From assembly GCA_947095585.1 (NCBI GenBank), contig OX352763.1, positions 39,420,010 through 39,484,009 on the forward strand: 64,000 nucleotides of DNA. Reading direction: 5' to 3'. A program made the translations under genes and the position numbers. The notes under the pieces are model-generated. The model searched no databases, was not told the origin of the DNA, and saw only the letters and a program-made list of their open reading frames with translations. Origin of the DNA: Nephrocerus scutellatus. Taxonomy: Eukaryota > Arthropoda > Insecta > Diptera > Pipunculidae. Shown one piece after another: positions 11,220 through 24,321 of the stretch (position 1 is the stretch's first letter; every line of letters starts with the position of its first letter).

Positions 11220-12738
11220 GGGAACCAAGCCATTTCTCAAGGGATTCGTATGAAACTCGGAATGTAGGACTAATATGCGACTATAAGATTTGTTCCTATG
11301 GAAATTCTGGGATTTGGCCTGTAGGGTCTGGAATTTTGGGAACCAAGCCATTTCTCAAGGGATTCGTATGAAACTCGGAATGTAGGACTAATATGCGACT
11401 ATAAGATTTGTTCCTATGGAAATTCTGGGATCTGGCCTGTAGGGTCTGGAATTTTGGGAACCAAGCCATTCCTCAAGGGATTTGTATGAAACTCGAAATG
11501 TATGACTAATATGGGACTATAAGACTTGTTCCTATGGACATTCTAGGATCTGGCCAATAGGGTCTGGGATTTTTGGAACCAAGCCATTTCTCAAGGGATT
11601 TGTATGAAACTCGGAATGTAGGACTAATATGTGACTATAAGACTTGTTCCTATGGAAATTCTGGGATCTGGCCATTAGGGTCTGGGATTTTTGAAACCAA
11701 GCCATTTCTCAAGGGATTTGTATGAAACTCGGAATGTATGACTAATATGTGACTATAAGACTTGTTCCTATGGACATTCTAGGATCTGGCCAATAGGGTC
11801 TGGGATTTTTGGAACCAAGCCATTTCTCAAGGGATTTGTATGAAACTCGGAATGTAGGACTAATATGTGACTATAAGACTTGTTCCTATGGAAATTCTAG
11901 GATCTGGCCAATAGGGTCTGGGATTTTTGGAACCAAGCCATTTCTCAAGGGATTTGTATGAAACTCGGAATGTAGGACTAATATGTGACTATAAGACTTG
12001 TTCCTATGGAAATTCTGGGATCTGGCCATTAGGGTCTGGGATTTTTGGAACCAAGCCATTTCTCAAGGGATTTGTATGAAACTCGGAATGTAGGACTAAT
12101 ATGTGACTATAAGACTTGTTCCTATGGAAATTCTGGGATCTGGCCATTAGGGTCTGGGATTTTTGGAACCAAGCCATTTCTCAAGGGATTTGAATGAAAC
12201 TCGGAATGTAGGACTAATATGTGACTATAAGACTTGTTCCTATGGAAATTCTAGGATCTCGCCAATAGGGTCTGGGATTTTTGGAACCAAGCCATTTCTC
12301 AAGGGATTTGTATGAAACTCGGAATGTAGGACTAATATGTGACTATAAGACTTGTTCCTATGGAAATTCTGGGATCTGGCCATTAGGGTCTGGGATTTTT
12401 GGAACCAAGCCATTTCTCAAGGGATTTGTATGAAACTCGGAATGTATGACTAATATGTGACTATAAGACTTGTTCCTATGGAAATTCTAGGATCTGGCCA
12501 ATAGGGTCTGGGATTTTTGGAACCAAGCCATTTCTCAAGGGATTTGTATGAAACTCGGAATGTAGGACTAATATGTGACTATAAGACTTGTTCCTATGGA
12601 AATTCTGGGATCTGGCCATTAGGGTCTGGGATTTTTGGAACCAAGCCATTTCTCAAGGGATTTGTATGAAACTCGGAATGTAGGACTAATATGTGACTAT
12701 AAGACTTGTTCCTATGGAAATTCTAGGATCTGGCCAAT
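11220..12738. repeat. 118-bp minisatellite array, about 13 monomers
   Basis: Monomers begin GGAACCAAGCCATTTCTCAAG and repeat every 118-119 bp. The first two are of type alpha (ATGCGACTATAAGATTTG). The rest are mainly type beta (ATGTGACTATAAGACTTG, with GGTCTGGGATTTTT). The array ends in CTGGCCAATAGG, where the UTP6 3' flank begins. Confidence 0.92.
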
Positions 12739-13199
12739 AGGAAAAGTAACACAAATCGTACCAGAAAAAAAGAATGGTCAGTAAAACAATAACAATAAAC
12801 AATTTTTATATAAATCATTTTAATTTCACAATAAACATGCGAGTGAACTTTGTAATTAAAATGGGCCCAAGCCAAATCTAGCATTACTTTTATGCTAAGT
12901 AGACTCGGTAAAGTTATTAAATTCACGAATTTAGGAGAGTAGGAGTAGGAGAGTCTCACGAAAGTTATTAGAACTTATGGGGTAGCAATGGTTCCATGGG
13001 GTAGCAATGGTTCCAACCAGTTGCAAAGCAATGCAGTAACAATTCACGACAGACCTCATCTTTAGAGTAGCATGTATCTCTTGTACGCCAAGCTTTTAAG
13101 ACCATAATCAGCTCATATCTAACAATTATTTTAAGAAGAAGATTTTATGGTAAAATAGTTCATTATATAACATTTTTATAACACATTACATTACACATT
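12739..13199. repeat. Orphan UTP6 3' flank
   Basis: This matches the DNA that follows the UTP6 stop in copies C, D and E (for example 16086-16547), but no UTP6 coding sequence follows. It stops at about 13199 and is joined to a second copy of the 9854 sequence, with a short shared CACAT/ACACATTACA context at the join. Confidence 0.8.
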
Positions 13200-14565
13200 A
13201 CACATGATCATAGAATCCGAGGGAATTATTTCTTAAATGGAACTTTAATAATCAGGAAGAAAAAGACAGAGGACTGCTTCCCAAACCGTGCGACTGAGTT
13301 CTTTTTATTTATGATGTTGAAATTTGAGTTTTAATTTTTTTTTATTTGTGATTGAGTTTTTTTTATTGAGTTTTAATTTTATTCACTTTTGCGAAAATAT
13401 CGAGTTTTTTTTCTAATTTAAAGTTGAGTTCCTCTACTTCTGAGTTTCTTGATTGATTTTATTCTAAATTGAGTTTTTTTTTTACCTTTTTGAGTTTTCT
13501 TTGATTTAGTTAGTTTAAAATCGAGTTTTTTTGTTTTTGTTTTTAATTAACTCACATTTAAACAATAGTATAAACTGCACTCAGTAGCTAATAATAATAA
13601 ATCATTAACCAAATTCTGATACAGGATATCGGCCGGCAAGATATCTTTGAGTTCAACCAAGTATGTGTCATTTTTTTTTCATTTCCTATGCTACTAATGG
13701 CAGTATTTAACAAGTTTTACTTTTAAAGTTTAAATTTTTGGAAAAGAAACAAGTTTCCATTTATAAATATTTATTTCTTTTGTATATATTTCATTTTCAT
13801 TATATATCTTTTACATTTCAATTGAATTTTTATTTTGGATATATTTATAACTTTTGTTGAGAAACATATATACATTATATTTCAATTTTTAATTTTCCCT
13901 ACTTTATTCTAATTTGAAGTCTTTTTAAATAAAAGTATTTACAAATTGAAAATATATGTAAATACGTGACTTTTTATTGCCGTTGCCCATTGGGTGGGAG
14001 GCATAATTCCTTTTTTTATTGATCCTCACCATGAGTGAGTAGATCAAGTTGTCTGTAGGTGTGTGGCTGGGATTGGTTATCCCACGGTGATTTGTCTCTT
14101 TTCGCGCTTTTCAGATGACGACGTGACGGACCATGGACGATCGAACGAAGTCGACCTTTCCTTCATGATTTTATGAGGCCTCGGTGCTGGTGCAATCAAG
14201 ACATTCCTTTTAGATTTAATTAGCTATTAAGTGAAAAAGAAAATTTCCTAAAAGAAATCAAATTTTCTTTTGTTAATTTTAAAGTAATTTTAATGTAGAA
14301 TAATATAGTTGTAAGTTTAGAATATAAAAGCAAAGGAAAGACCTGGCTGCACCGGGACTGAGGGACGGTATCTCTTATTCCCTCCTTTATCCAGCCCCTT
14401 TTTTTTATTTCCCCCTTTTTGTTACATTTTTTTGAAGTGAAACTACTTTAGCGACGGTAAGGAGAAAATTTAGTAGAGTATAAAAATAAAATTGTGTTAC
14501 GTATTTGTGTTCCGATTTTGTGTTCCCTTTTTGTGTAACGTTTTTGTGTCGCATAATTGAATTAT
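13200..14565. repeat. Spacer unit 2, noncoding part
   Basis: This is nearly identical to 9854-11219 at an offset of about 3,346. No gene is recognised. Confidence 0.8.
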
Positions 14566-16085
14566 GGGAACCAAGCCATTTCTCAAGGGATTCGTATGAA
14601 ACTCGGAATGTAGGACTAATATGCGACTATAAGATTTGTTCCTATGGAAATTCTGGGATTTGGCCTGTAGGGTCTGGAATTTTGGGAACCAAGCCATTTC
14701 TCAAGGGATTCGTATGAAACTCGGAATGTAGGACTAATATGCGACTATAAGATTTGTTCCTATGGAAATTCTGGGATCTGGCTAATAGGGTCTGCAATTT
14801 TGGGAACCAAGCCATTTCTCAAGGGATTCGTATGAAACTCGGAATGTAGGACTAATATGCGACTATAAGATTTGTTCCTATGGAAATTCTGGGATCTGGC
14901 TAATAGGGTCTGCAATTTTGGGAACCAAGCCATTTCTCAAGGGATTCGTATGAAACTCGGAATGTAGGACTAATATGCGACTATAAGATTTGTTCCTATG
15001 GAAATTCTGGGATCTGGCTAATAGGGTCTGCAATTATGGGAACCAAGCCATTTCTCAAGGGATTCGTATGAAACTCGGAATGTAGGACTAATATGCGACT
15101 ATAAGATTTGTTCCTATGGAAATTCTGGGATCTGGCCTGTAGGGTCTGGAATTTTGGGAACCAAGCCATTTCTCAAGGGATTCGTATGAAACTCGAAAAA
15201 TGTAGGACTAATATGCGACTATAAGATTTGTTCCTATGGAAATTCTGGGATCTGGCTAATAGGGTCTGCAATTTTGGGAACCAAGCCATTTCTCAAGGGA
15301 TTCGTATGAAACTCGGAATGTAGGACTAATATGCGACTATAAGATTTGTTCCTATGGAAATTCTGGGATCTGGCTAATAGGGTCTGCAATTTTGGGAACC
15401 AAGCCATTTCTCAAGGGATTCGTATGAAACTCGGAATGTAGGACTAATATGCGACTATAAGATTTGTTCCTATGGAAATTCTGGGATCTGGCTAATAGGG
15501 TCTGCAATTTTGGGAACCAAGCCATTTCTCAAGGGATTCGTATGAAACTCGGAATGTAGGACTAATATGCGACTATAAGATTTGTTCCTATGGAAATTCT
15601 GGGATCTGGCTAATAGGGTCTGGGATTTTTGGAACCAAGCCATTTCTCAAGGGATTTGTATGAAACTCGGAATGTAGGACTAATATGTGACTATAAGACT
15701 TGTTCCTATGGAAATTCTGGGATCTGGCCATTAGGGTCTGGGATTTTTGGAACCAAGCCATTTCTCAAGGGATTTGTATGAAACTCGGAATGTATGACTA
15801 ATATGTGACTATAAGACTTGTTCCTATGGAAATTCTAGGATCTGGCCAATAGGGTCTGGGATTTTTGGAACCAAGCCATTTCTCAAGGGATTTGTATGAA
15901 ACTCGGAATGTAGGACTAATATGTGACTATAAGACTTGTTCCTATGGAAATTCTGGGATCTGGCCATTAGGGTCTGGGATTTTTGGAACCAAGCCATTTC
16001 TCAAGGGATTTGTATGAAACTCGGAATGTAGGACTAATATGTGACTATAAGACTTGTTCCTATGGAAATTCTAGGATCTGGCCAA
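14566..16085. repeat. 118-bp minisatellite array, about 13 monomers
   Basis: The monomer family and length are the same as at 11220, but about nine alpha monomers come first and four beta monomers last. Several alpha monomers carry GGTCTGCAATTTTGGG. One alpha monomer near 15194 has a 2-nt insertion in an A run. Confidence 0.92.
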
Positions 16086-16577
16086 TAGGAAAAGTAACAC
16101 AAATCGTACCAGAAAAAAAGAATGGTCAGTAAAACAATAACAATAAACAATTTTTATATAAATCATTTTAATTTCACAATAAACATGCGAGTGAACTTTG
16201 TAATTAAAATGGGCCCAAGCCAAATCTAGCATTACTTTTATGCTAAGTAGACTCGGTAAAGTTATTAAATTCACGAATTTAGGAGAGTAGGAGTAGGAGA
16301 GTCTCACGAAAGTTATTAGAACTTATGGGGTAGCAATGGTTCCATGGGGTAGCAATGGTTCCAACCAGTTGCAAAGCAATGCAGTAACAATTCACGACAG
16401 ACCTCATCTTTAGAGTAGCATGTATCTCTTGTACGCCAAGCTTTTAAGACCATAATCAGCTCATATCTAACAATTATTTTAAGAAGAAGATTTTATGGTA
16501 AAATAGTTCATTATATAACATTTTTATAACACATTACATTTTTTAAAAGGAAATACATAGATAGGAGAAATATTTTT
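16086..16577. other. 3' flank of UTP6 C
   Basis: This is noncoding, nearly identical to 12739-13199 and to 38278-38747. It contains two copies of a GGGGTAGCAATGGTTCCA motif at about 16327-16358, where D and E have one. A 78-codon minus-strand frame here recurs in four places only because the DNA is duplicated. Confidence 0.7.
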
Positions 16578-18800
16578 TTAGATTTTTCCACCTAAAAGAA
16601 TTTCTTGTTCAATGAAACCAGCCACTAACTCTGCATTGAGAGTTTTATTGGCCCTTTGATATAAAACCGTCACCAGTTTTGGGTCTCCATTATTTTTTTC
16701 AAATTTTATGTAATCCATCCAAACTTCAATCGACGTTTGACCAGAGTACTTAGCAGCGTTTTCGTGGCAGAGCCTCCAGCGTTCAATGTTTGGCTTCACC
16801 TAAATTAAACACAAAACCTAATAACCAATTTATACGGAAAAAAAACAACAAACATACATTATACGACTCTATCTGTGCCATTCTTTGATGAAGCTCTACG
16901 CAATACGGTGAACATTTAGTCATTTCATCGTACTGATTTCTAGTCGTTTCTATGTTCAAATTAACAACACACCAATCTAGATATTTAGCACGAAATATTC
17001 CAAATTCTGAAGATTCGTGAAGACAAGCCTCCTTAAAAAGACTTTGTAAAGTGTTAAACTTATCAGCATAATGTGTTTGATAGAAGTGAATAACAGTCGT
17101 CCAGAGTGGTATGGCCTGCGTAGGTGACAGCTTACGAACAGCCAAACGGAATGTTTTATACAATTTTGGCTCACAATCTTCCGATATATATATCGAAAGC
17201 CACAACTCGTACAACTTTGGAGAATTATGTAATTCTGTTGCAATTGGAAGAATTTCTAGAGCCTCGCGAAAGCTTGACTTATTCTTAAGAAATATTTTGA
17301 TAAGGGCACAATAGTGATCTTCACTTATATTACGAGCTTCGTGACCCTCTTTAAATGCAGCTACCAGACATTTCATCTTGAGTTCCGGCAGTGTGGACAT
17401 ATCCTGATTTAGCTTTAACATCGTATCAATGTAGAAACTCATCATTTTAACAGTTTTTAGCTGAAAAAAAGAGCGATATGAAATTTATTAAATGCATCAA
17501 AATGAACTTTCTACTATCACCTACCGTTCGTACAGCAACAATATAAACCTTACTGCAAAGTTCTACCTGTTCCTTAAATGTGCGCTTTTTCCTCCATCCA
17601 CCCAAGTTGGGGTCTTTAACGCCTTCATGGTCATCATCTTTTTCTGTCTCTTCTGTCTCAACAATTTCAGGCGCATCGACGCTGTCAGCTTTTGCACCAG
17701 GATCAGACTTAATTTGGGTTTGCAGAAATTGCTCCAAATCACTCATACAAAATCCACGCAACTCACGTTGTGCCAACGTATCCCATAGATATTCATCTTC
17801 TGGACATAGTTTCATCAGATCATCGAGAATAATTTTTTGTAGATGAGCTGTAAAAACACAATACTTCTCTTCTTCACATTGGCTCAGTAAGGAAAATAAA
17901 AAAGTAGGTTTGCTGATTTCTTTTCTGGCGGATTTAAAAACTGCATTAATATGCTCCATTCCGATAGACTGTTCAGAGGTGGTGCCATTGCGAAAAGTCT
18001 TTGAGGAATTCATATTGGCAGTGTCTTCAAGCAGAATCCCAAGGAATGTAGAGTATATGATTTCCGACTTAGGATGCCGACGACATGCTCGGAGAAAGAT
18101 CTGTTTTACTTCAGCCATGTCCATTCCGTGTTCGTGATTCCAGGTTATCGAAGAGCACCAGACATGTGGACGATCACCATGGTGCTGTAATACATTAAAA
18201 GCAATAATTTATAACTGGAGTTTAACATTTTTATGCTCTATAGGTTTATATAAAGTATATAATATATCTTTTGATTCAAGCTTTCCATTCTTAATCATCT
18301 ACTTCATTATTCACTTTGCTTACCAATAAATATTTCTCATATATACCAGCGACTTCATGCGGCAACCATTTTTTGCAAAACTTTATGAATACGTCCCAAA
18401 ATCGATATTCAAGTGGATAGTTTTGCGAACCCTCGCGGTACAAGCGAAACATTCTATTCAATATTAATGTCTTTAAGTTGTTAATCAGTGTGGCTTCGTG
18501 CATCTCTTCCGCTTTTGTTACTAACGTTAAGATATTTTTTTCGTATACTATATATTCCCCATAAACTGCAACGGATTTATTTTTGCCGCTTAGTTTGTTT
18601 TCAAATTCTTCTCGTCTTTTAACGACATCTCTTTTAGACATTGGCAATGAAAGTAAAATATAATTATTTTTAGTATGGAGAAACAAAAAGCCAAACGTTA
18701 CTAACCTCACATTATCATCATTAAATATTGTATACTTCCGAAGCATTTCATACTCCTCCGAAGTTGTTATTTCTTGTTGTACAGCTACATATTCTGCCAT
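16578..18800 (-). CDS. UTP6: UTP6 copy C, U3 snoRNA-associated protein 6
   Basis: Five exons are predicted: 18800-18706, 18630-18324, 18184-17525, 17460-16858 and 16799-16578, giving 628 residues in frame. The exon structure, splice sites and domain order match copy B. Differences include replacements in exon 4 (an ARNIS variant, EALEIL, and F in place of V before NTLQ), one in exon 2 (M for L in the AEELHE block) and several in intron 3. Intron 1 is one base shorter than in B (near 18642), which leaves exon 1, intron 1 and exon 2 in a single open frame. The normal splice signals remain. No disabling change is seen. This copy is preceded on its 3' side by the large 118-bp array. Confidence 0.85.
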
Positions 18801-19931
18801 CGTGCCGGATTACTTTAATACAATATATAGTTTACTAGAATTAAAATAAAATATTCCAATTAATATTGGTTTTTATACTAGCCTAGAGCAAAGAAAATCG
18901 ACAATCAATAATCAAACGTTGTCATTCAATCAGTTTCAGCACTTAATCTAGGTTTGTTTGTTTTTAGAATAATTACAAAAAAAAGTCAAGGTATTGTGAG
19001 ATCATTGTAACTCTATTAATGGTATTTCTAATCGATGTAACACACATAAGCTTAATTTTTAGCAAATATAAATTTTAGCATAGCCCAATTAAAGCCGTGA
19101 TACAAAATCTGTTATTATTTATTTTTATTACTTATAAAGTGACAGTAGCAGTAGCAAGTAGCAAAAAGCCATTGAAACCAAAATTTGGAACTACTAATGT
19201 CGTGTTTTTAAAAAAAAAAATCAGGCGTTTTTTTTTCAAAAAAAAAAACAATCTACGGCAGATCGGATGTCCCCTCTAACAGATCTTGCTATTTTGGGAT
19301 ATTCACCCTTCTTTCCATTAACTGCAACAACAACAACACATGCAACAAAAAATGTAAACGAAAGATTCTCGGCTTTCATGTTCATTTTTTCGAAAAAAAA
19401 TCTGAGCTCGAGCGCAGATTTCTAAAACAAAACAAAATACGACAAAAAAACACACTGCGGATTGTGTTTTGATTGTAGCAACAGTTTAAAAAACCCATTA
19501 ATGGAACTCATGACGTTTATTCATTAAAATTTCTGGCGCAGATTGATTGACGATAGATCGAAATTCGCATCTATCAGATCTTAATGTCTTGTGAGATTGT
19601 CCCCAATTTTCACTAAACACAACAACAACACACCTTTCGGGTTCGATTTCGGAGACTAACCCCTTTATTTACTAACTTGTGTTCTTTAAGTGAAAACTTC
19701 TTTTAGCGCGGTACGCATATTTTTAGATGAGATAAAATCTCTGGACTCGCGACACCGTTACGAGACGCAGCTATAGTGTGTGCATATATGCACAGCAGGG
19801 TCTGTAGTTAATACACAAACCAACTAACTCACGCAAATGAAAAATAAGAAACATGGTAGTAAGGACACAATCCAGTTTACACATGAAATCAAAAACAATA
19901 GTAGATGGTAGGACATAGTTATTTGTAGTTA
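18801..19931. other. Upstream flank of UTP6 C, noncoding
   Basis: This matches 4163-5282 with small indels in the A/T runs near 19208-19250 and 19465. A TATA-like TATAAAAA lies at 18870-18877 on the minus strand. No gene is seen. Confidence 0.65.
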
Positions 19932-20679
19932 ACGCACAAATCAACTCGATTGAAGCATTTCCCGTAAAAAATTACCCTTGCTTTTTGTGTACATGCGTCA
20001 GTTTTTGCTTTTGAAATCTTATTTTACAAACAACTTGAGAGCGCGTATTCGAGCACAATTGACTCGGTAAAATACCAAAATATTCAATATTCAAGCATTG
20101 CATTTTCACTTCTGTCGGCACTTCCGGAGTGCACTCCCGTTGTTTTTTATAATGTACACGCGCTAAAGGGGTTTGCACCCTTATAATGCTTAGCACAGCG
20201 TGGGCGTTAGAAAATTAGGAAGAGGAAAAGATGAGATGTCTATGCACGCGTGTCTTAAACGACTGCAGATCATAAAAATGCGGAAACACAGAATCAGGCA
20301 AATCATTCCATATAACTATCGTGCGTCTACAAAAGGAATCTCTGAATTGGTTAGTACGTCCGAAAATAGGCTTAATGGAAGACCCGTGAGCTCTAGTTGA
20401 GGCACGAGTATTACGGATGGATTGGAGAATAGGCGGGATGGATCTGGATATTTCTTTTGAACACCGCTTGTAGAAAAAGCGATAAAACAGTGACAGGCAG
20501 AAAACATTGCTACGATGTTCAAGCGATTCAATTGTTTTCGCGATATGAACGTCACCAATAAGCTTTATCGCGCGGTTCTGAACTCTGTCTAGTAGATGCA
20601 ATATGGTCTTGGGGGCACCTGCCCAGACATAACAATTGTATTCGAGTTTAGGGCGAATGTATATAAAATTTGAAGAAAA
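19932..20679 (-). mobile_element. Jockey-like LINE remnant (copy C)
   Basis: This is the same ORF2 C-terminal fragment as at 5283-6030 (open frame 20673-20215), with only scattered substitutions. It was duplicated with the block and is not an independent insertion. Confidence 0.75.
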
Positions 20680-20994
20680 TCCCGGGCCCGGGGTCACTAA
20701 ATTTTTTACAAAAAGTGTTGTCTATCGAAGATACACATGTGTATACAATTTGAAGAAAATCGAGTAAAATTTTGTAAAATATTTGTAGGGGAGCCCCCCA
20801 ACCCCGTGGCCCGAGGGGCCTCAGATTTTAATAGAAAGTGTTGTCTCCGGAAATACACATGTGTGCAAAACTTCAATAAAATCGGGCGTTGGGAAGTGGG
20901 TTAAAAATTGATCGCAAGATTCCACGACAGACGTCCGACTGCCGACCGACATCCGTGCCACGGGAAAGTGAAGTTAATATAGAGAATTTAAGAA
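20680..20994. repeat. ~120-bp monomers (copy C)
   Basis: This is the counterpart of 6031-6345, ending in the same GTTAATATAGAGAATTTAA terminus. Confidence 0.7.
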
Positions 20995-21041
20995 AAGGAA
21001 AAGCAGAAGGCATGTCCTTTGCAATAATAATTCTCACTCAC

Positions 21042-21139
21042 CTGTAAATCCTGCGCAGCAGCCGATAAAATTCCTCCAAGTCTCCAATGCAGTATGCTGA
21101 TAAGCTGCATCAGGTATTTCCCTGTTGACCCACTTTATT
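21042..21139 (-). other. Exon-like fragment of unknown gene (copy C)
   Basis: This is identical in layout to 6393-6490, with the CCCCAG acceptor-like site, open frame and GTGAGT donor-like site. Its presence in both blocks reflects block duplication. Confidence 0.35.
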
Positions 21140-21270
21140 CTGGGGCAGGGGTGGATCTTTTACCTGGCCTTATATTCAATAAGCACATAATACACAAACA
21201 CATTGTTGAAAAAATTAACAATTAAAACTGAAACAAACGAAAATTTCTAAATAAAAACAAATAAAAAAAA

Positions 21271-22141
21271 GCCATAAAAATTAAAATTTTTCTTGTAATA
21301 TCTCTAATCGGGGATACACACACACACACACTGCGTGCTCGTTTTGTGGCAAAATCATCTACGAAGTGACGCAGCGACAGCGAACAGCGCTGCTCACAAA
21401 GCACAGAGCTCATACTTTGTAAAATATTTATATGGGAGCCCCCGACCCCGCGGCCCGAGGGGCCTCAAATTTTAATAGAAAGTGTTGTCATGGGAGATAT
21501 ACATGTGTGCCAAATTTCAATAAAATCGGGCTGTAGGAAGTGGGTTAAAAATTGATCACAAGATTTGGCCAGCCAGCCAGCCAGCCACGGGCAAGTGAAG
21601 TTAATATAGAGAATTAAAAAAACCCATAAAAATTAAAATTTTTCTTGTAATTTCTCTAATCGGGGATATACACACACACACACACACTGCGTGCTCGTTT
21701 TGTGGCAAAATCATCGACCAAGTGACGCAGCGACAGCAAACAGCGCTGCTCACAAAGCACAGAGCTCAGACTTTGCCGTGATCTGATGCGATATAGCGAT
21801 ATTTAAAAATTGTATATGGGGGTCCCCAGGGGGCTGATCACTCCAAATTACAAAAAGTGTTTTCCATCGAAGACACACATGTGTACAAAATTTGAAGAAA
21901 ATCGAGTAAAATTTTGTAAAATATTTGTATGGGAGCCCCCCGACCCCGAGGTCCAAGGGTCCTCAAATTTTAATAGAAAGTATTGTCACCGGAAATACAC
22001 ATGTGTGCATGTGGGCCTTGGGAAGTGGGTTAAAAATTGATCGCAAGATTCCATGATTCCATGACACACAAATCCACAAATCCACAAACAAACCCACAAA
22101 CAAACGGGCAAGTGAAGTTAATATAGAGAATTTAAAAAACA
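21271..22141. mobile_element. Two adjacent short elements with subterminal inverted repeats (copy C)
   Basis: This is the counterpart of 6622-7495. A 3-nt difference lies near 21848, where the monomer has lost part of a T run. Confidence 0.55.
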
Positions 22142-22265
22142 CAAAAGTCAGCACATACGATCTGACAACAAAACCAATTATTGACAAATATCTGCTAGTC
22201 AATATGTTGACATAAATCAGCTGTTCAGAATTGATTGGAATATTCGGAATGGCAAAGGTTGTAGA

Positions 22266-23457
22266 AGCATCATCATCATCATATTTGGCTCTACAACCGG
22301 GGTCCGGTCCTGGCCTCCCGCAAAAAGTCTCTCCACCGGTCCCGATTTCGAGCCGATGTCATCCAGTTTGGCATCCCTAAACTCTGGGCGTCCTGGTCTA
22401 CGCCATCCTTCCAGCGTAGGCTTTGCCGGCCTCGCTTTCGTGTTCCATAAGTCCTACCGCAAAGGACTTTCCGAGCAGGATCCTCTTCGCTCATGCGAGC
22501 TAGGTGTCCTGCCCACCGGAGCCTACCGAGCTTAATTTTCTTCACGATGAAGACATCGCGGTAACGCTCGTAGATCTCATCATTATAGAGTCTCCGGAAT
22601 CGTCCTTGCTCACATACGGGGCCAACAATTCTCCGTAAGAATTTTCTCTCGAACGCGGCTAAGAGGTCAGAATGCTTTTTGCTAAGCACCCAAGTCTCGG
22701 ATCCATATGTGAGTACTGGTATGACCATTGTCTTATATATCAGCAGTTTGGATGTTATGGTTAAGCTCCTGGATTTGAAGAGTCTTGACAGGCTATAGTA
22801 GGCCTTGTTGGCTTTAAGGAACCATGCGCGTATTTCTGGTTCCATGCTGTTATCGGCTGCTATAGTTGACCCGAGATAGTTAAAGGATTGCACTACTTCA
22901 AATTCGCGCTCCACTATCTGAATTGAGGGACCAATGTTGGATCTTCTACTCGCAGACGTGGCCACCATGTACTTTGTTTTGCTCTCATTTATGTGCAGCC
23001 CTAGATTTCGTGCCGCCTGCTCTATCCGGATGAAAGCTTCCTGTACAGATCTTTGGTTTCTACCAACGATCTCAATATCGTCTGCGTAAGCCAGTATCTG
23101 AATGGACTTATAGAGGATTGTTCCTCTCGCCGTTAGGTCAGAGTCTCGGATCACTTTCTCCAACGCCAAGTTGAAGAGGACGCAGGCCAGTCCATCCACT
23201 TGTCGGAGCCCGTTATAGATGTTGAATGGGCTTGATAGTGATCCGGATATTTTTACTTGGCTTATAACATTGGTCATGGTCAACCTACATAGTCGTGTCA
23301 GTTTATTTGGGATGCCGAATTCTCTCATGGCTTTATAAAGTTCTACTCTGGCTATGCTATCATAGGCGGCTTTAAAGTCTATAAAAAGATGGTGTAGTGA
23401 GTTTTGAAACTCTAGACATTTTTCCATCACCTGCCTTAGGGTGTAGAAGCATAGGGA
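22266..23457 (-). mobile_element. 5'-truncated LINE with altered RT motif (copy C)
   Basis: The open frame 23430-22291 (379 codons) matches the LINE at 7620-8811. The conserved RQGD motif reads RQVD here, because codon 23199-23197 is GTG where copy B has GGG at 8553-8551. A second replacement (A for S) lies close by. AYADDIEIVG is intact. The glycine is part of a conserved RT motif, so this copy is probably inactive even apart from its 5' truncation. Confidence 0.85.
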
Positions 23458-24321
23458 TTTTAAATAATTATCTGACTGGAAATTGGTTTGAGTGTTTGAT
23501 GTTTGTATATTAATACTTGTTTAAGTGTTGTATGATCGTTATTTATGTGTAATATTTATTAGTAATTGTGATTTTTATTTAAAAAAAAAAACAACCCATA
23601 AAAATTAAAAATTTTCATCTAAATACTCTAATCGCAGAAATTGATATGGGAGCCCCTCGATCCTGGGCCATTTTTTTTTATTGTAGGAGAAAATCATCAA
23701 AACAGACATTTGACATCAGATGTTAAAATTGAAAATGCTCAGATCATTTTATTCTGAGCACTTAGAGCACGCTCATACTCTGAACAAATAAGAAACACGA
23801 ACATTTATCTTGAGAACTCTTTGACTGCTCTGAACTAATTTATGAAAACGCGTAATGACAGAATATTGTGAAAACTTGTTGTTCTATCTGTAAGTTGATA
23901 TCGACAACAAAAAACGACATCAATAAAAATAAAATTCAGTAAATAAAAAATGTAAGTTGAATTAAGCATAAAACATTTATGTCTCGTTTCATTTGCTGGG
24001 TTCATTTGTGCGTGAGCTAAGATTTCTCTCTCTCTCTACCACCAAAACCATGCAGCGCAGCCGACTGCGCAGCTCACACCGCACACAGTCCATAAAGGGC
24101 CACGAATATCTGATGCCAGTATAGATATTTAAAAAATGTATAAGGGCCTTGCGGCCGAACCCGGGACCCGATCACTACCAAATTTTTGAAAAAGTATTGT
24201 TTATTGGGTATACACATGTGTGTAAAATTTGAAGAAAATCGGGTAAATTTTTTAAAATTTTTGTATGGGAGCCCCCCGACCCCGCAGCCCGAGGGGACTC
24301 AAAATTTAATAGAATCAACAA
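23458..24321. other. Flank plus one degenerate ~120-bp-family element
   Basis: 23458-23581 matches the sequence beside the LINE in block B. From about 23592 an element start (CCATAAAAATTAAAAATTTTC) is seen. 23700-24120 is unrecognised AT-rich DNA with a TCTCTCTCTCT run at 24023. 24120-24310 holds one monomer with the GGGAGCCCC and ACACATGTGTG blocks. No gene is seen. Confidence 0.5.

Noticed and set aside
12723..12959. 78-codon minus-strand frame repeated at 16071, 38260 and 50531
   Set aside because: It recurs only because the UTP6 3' flank is duplicated. No recognisable domain, AT-rich composition, no sign of selection.
11220..16085. Regular repeats as a possible CRISPR array
   Set aside because: Units are contiguous 118-bp monomers without distinct spacers, in a eukaryotic setting, and no cas genes are present.
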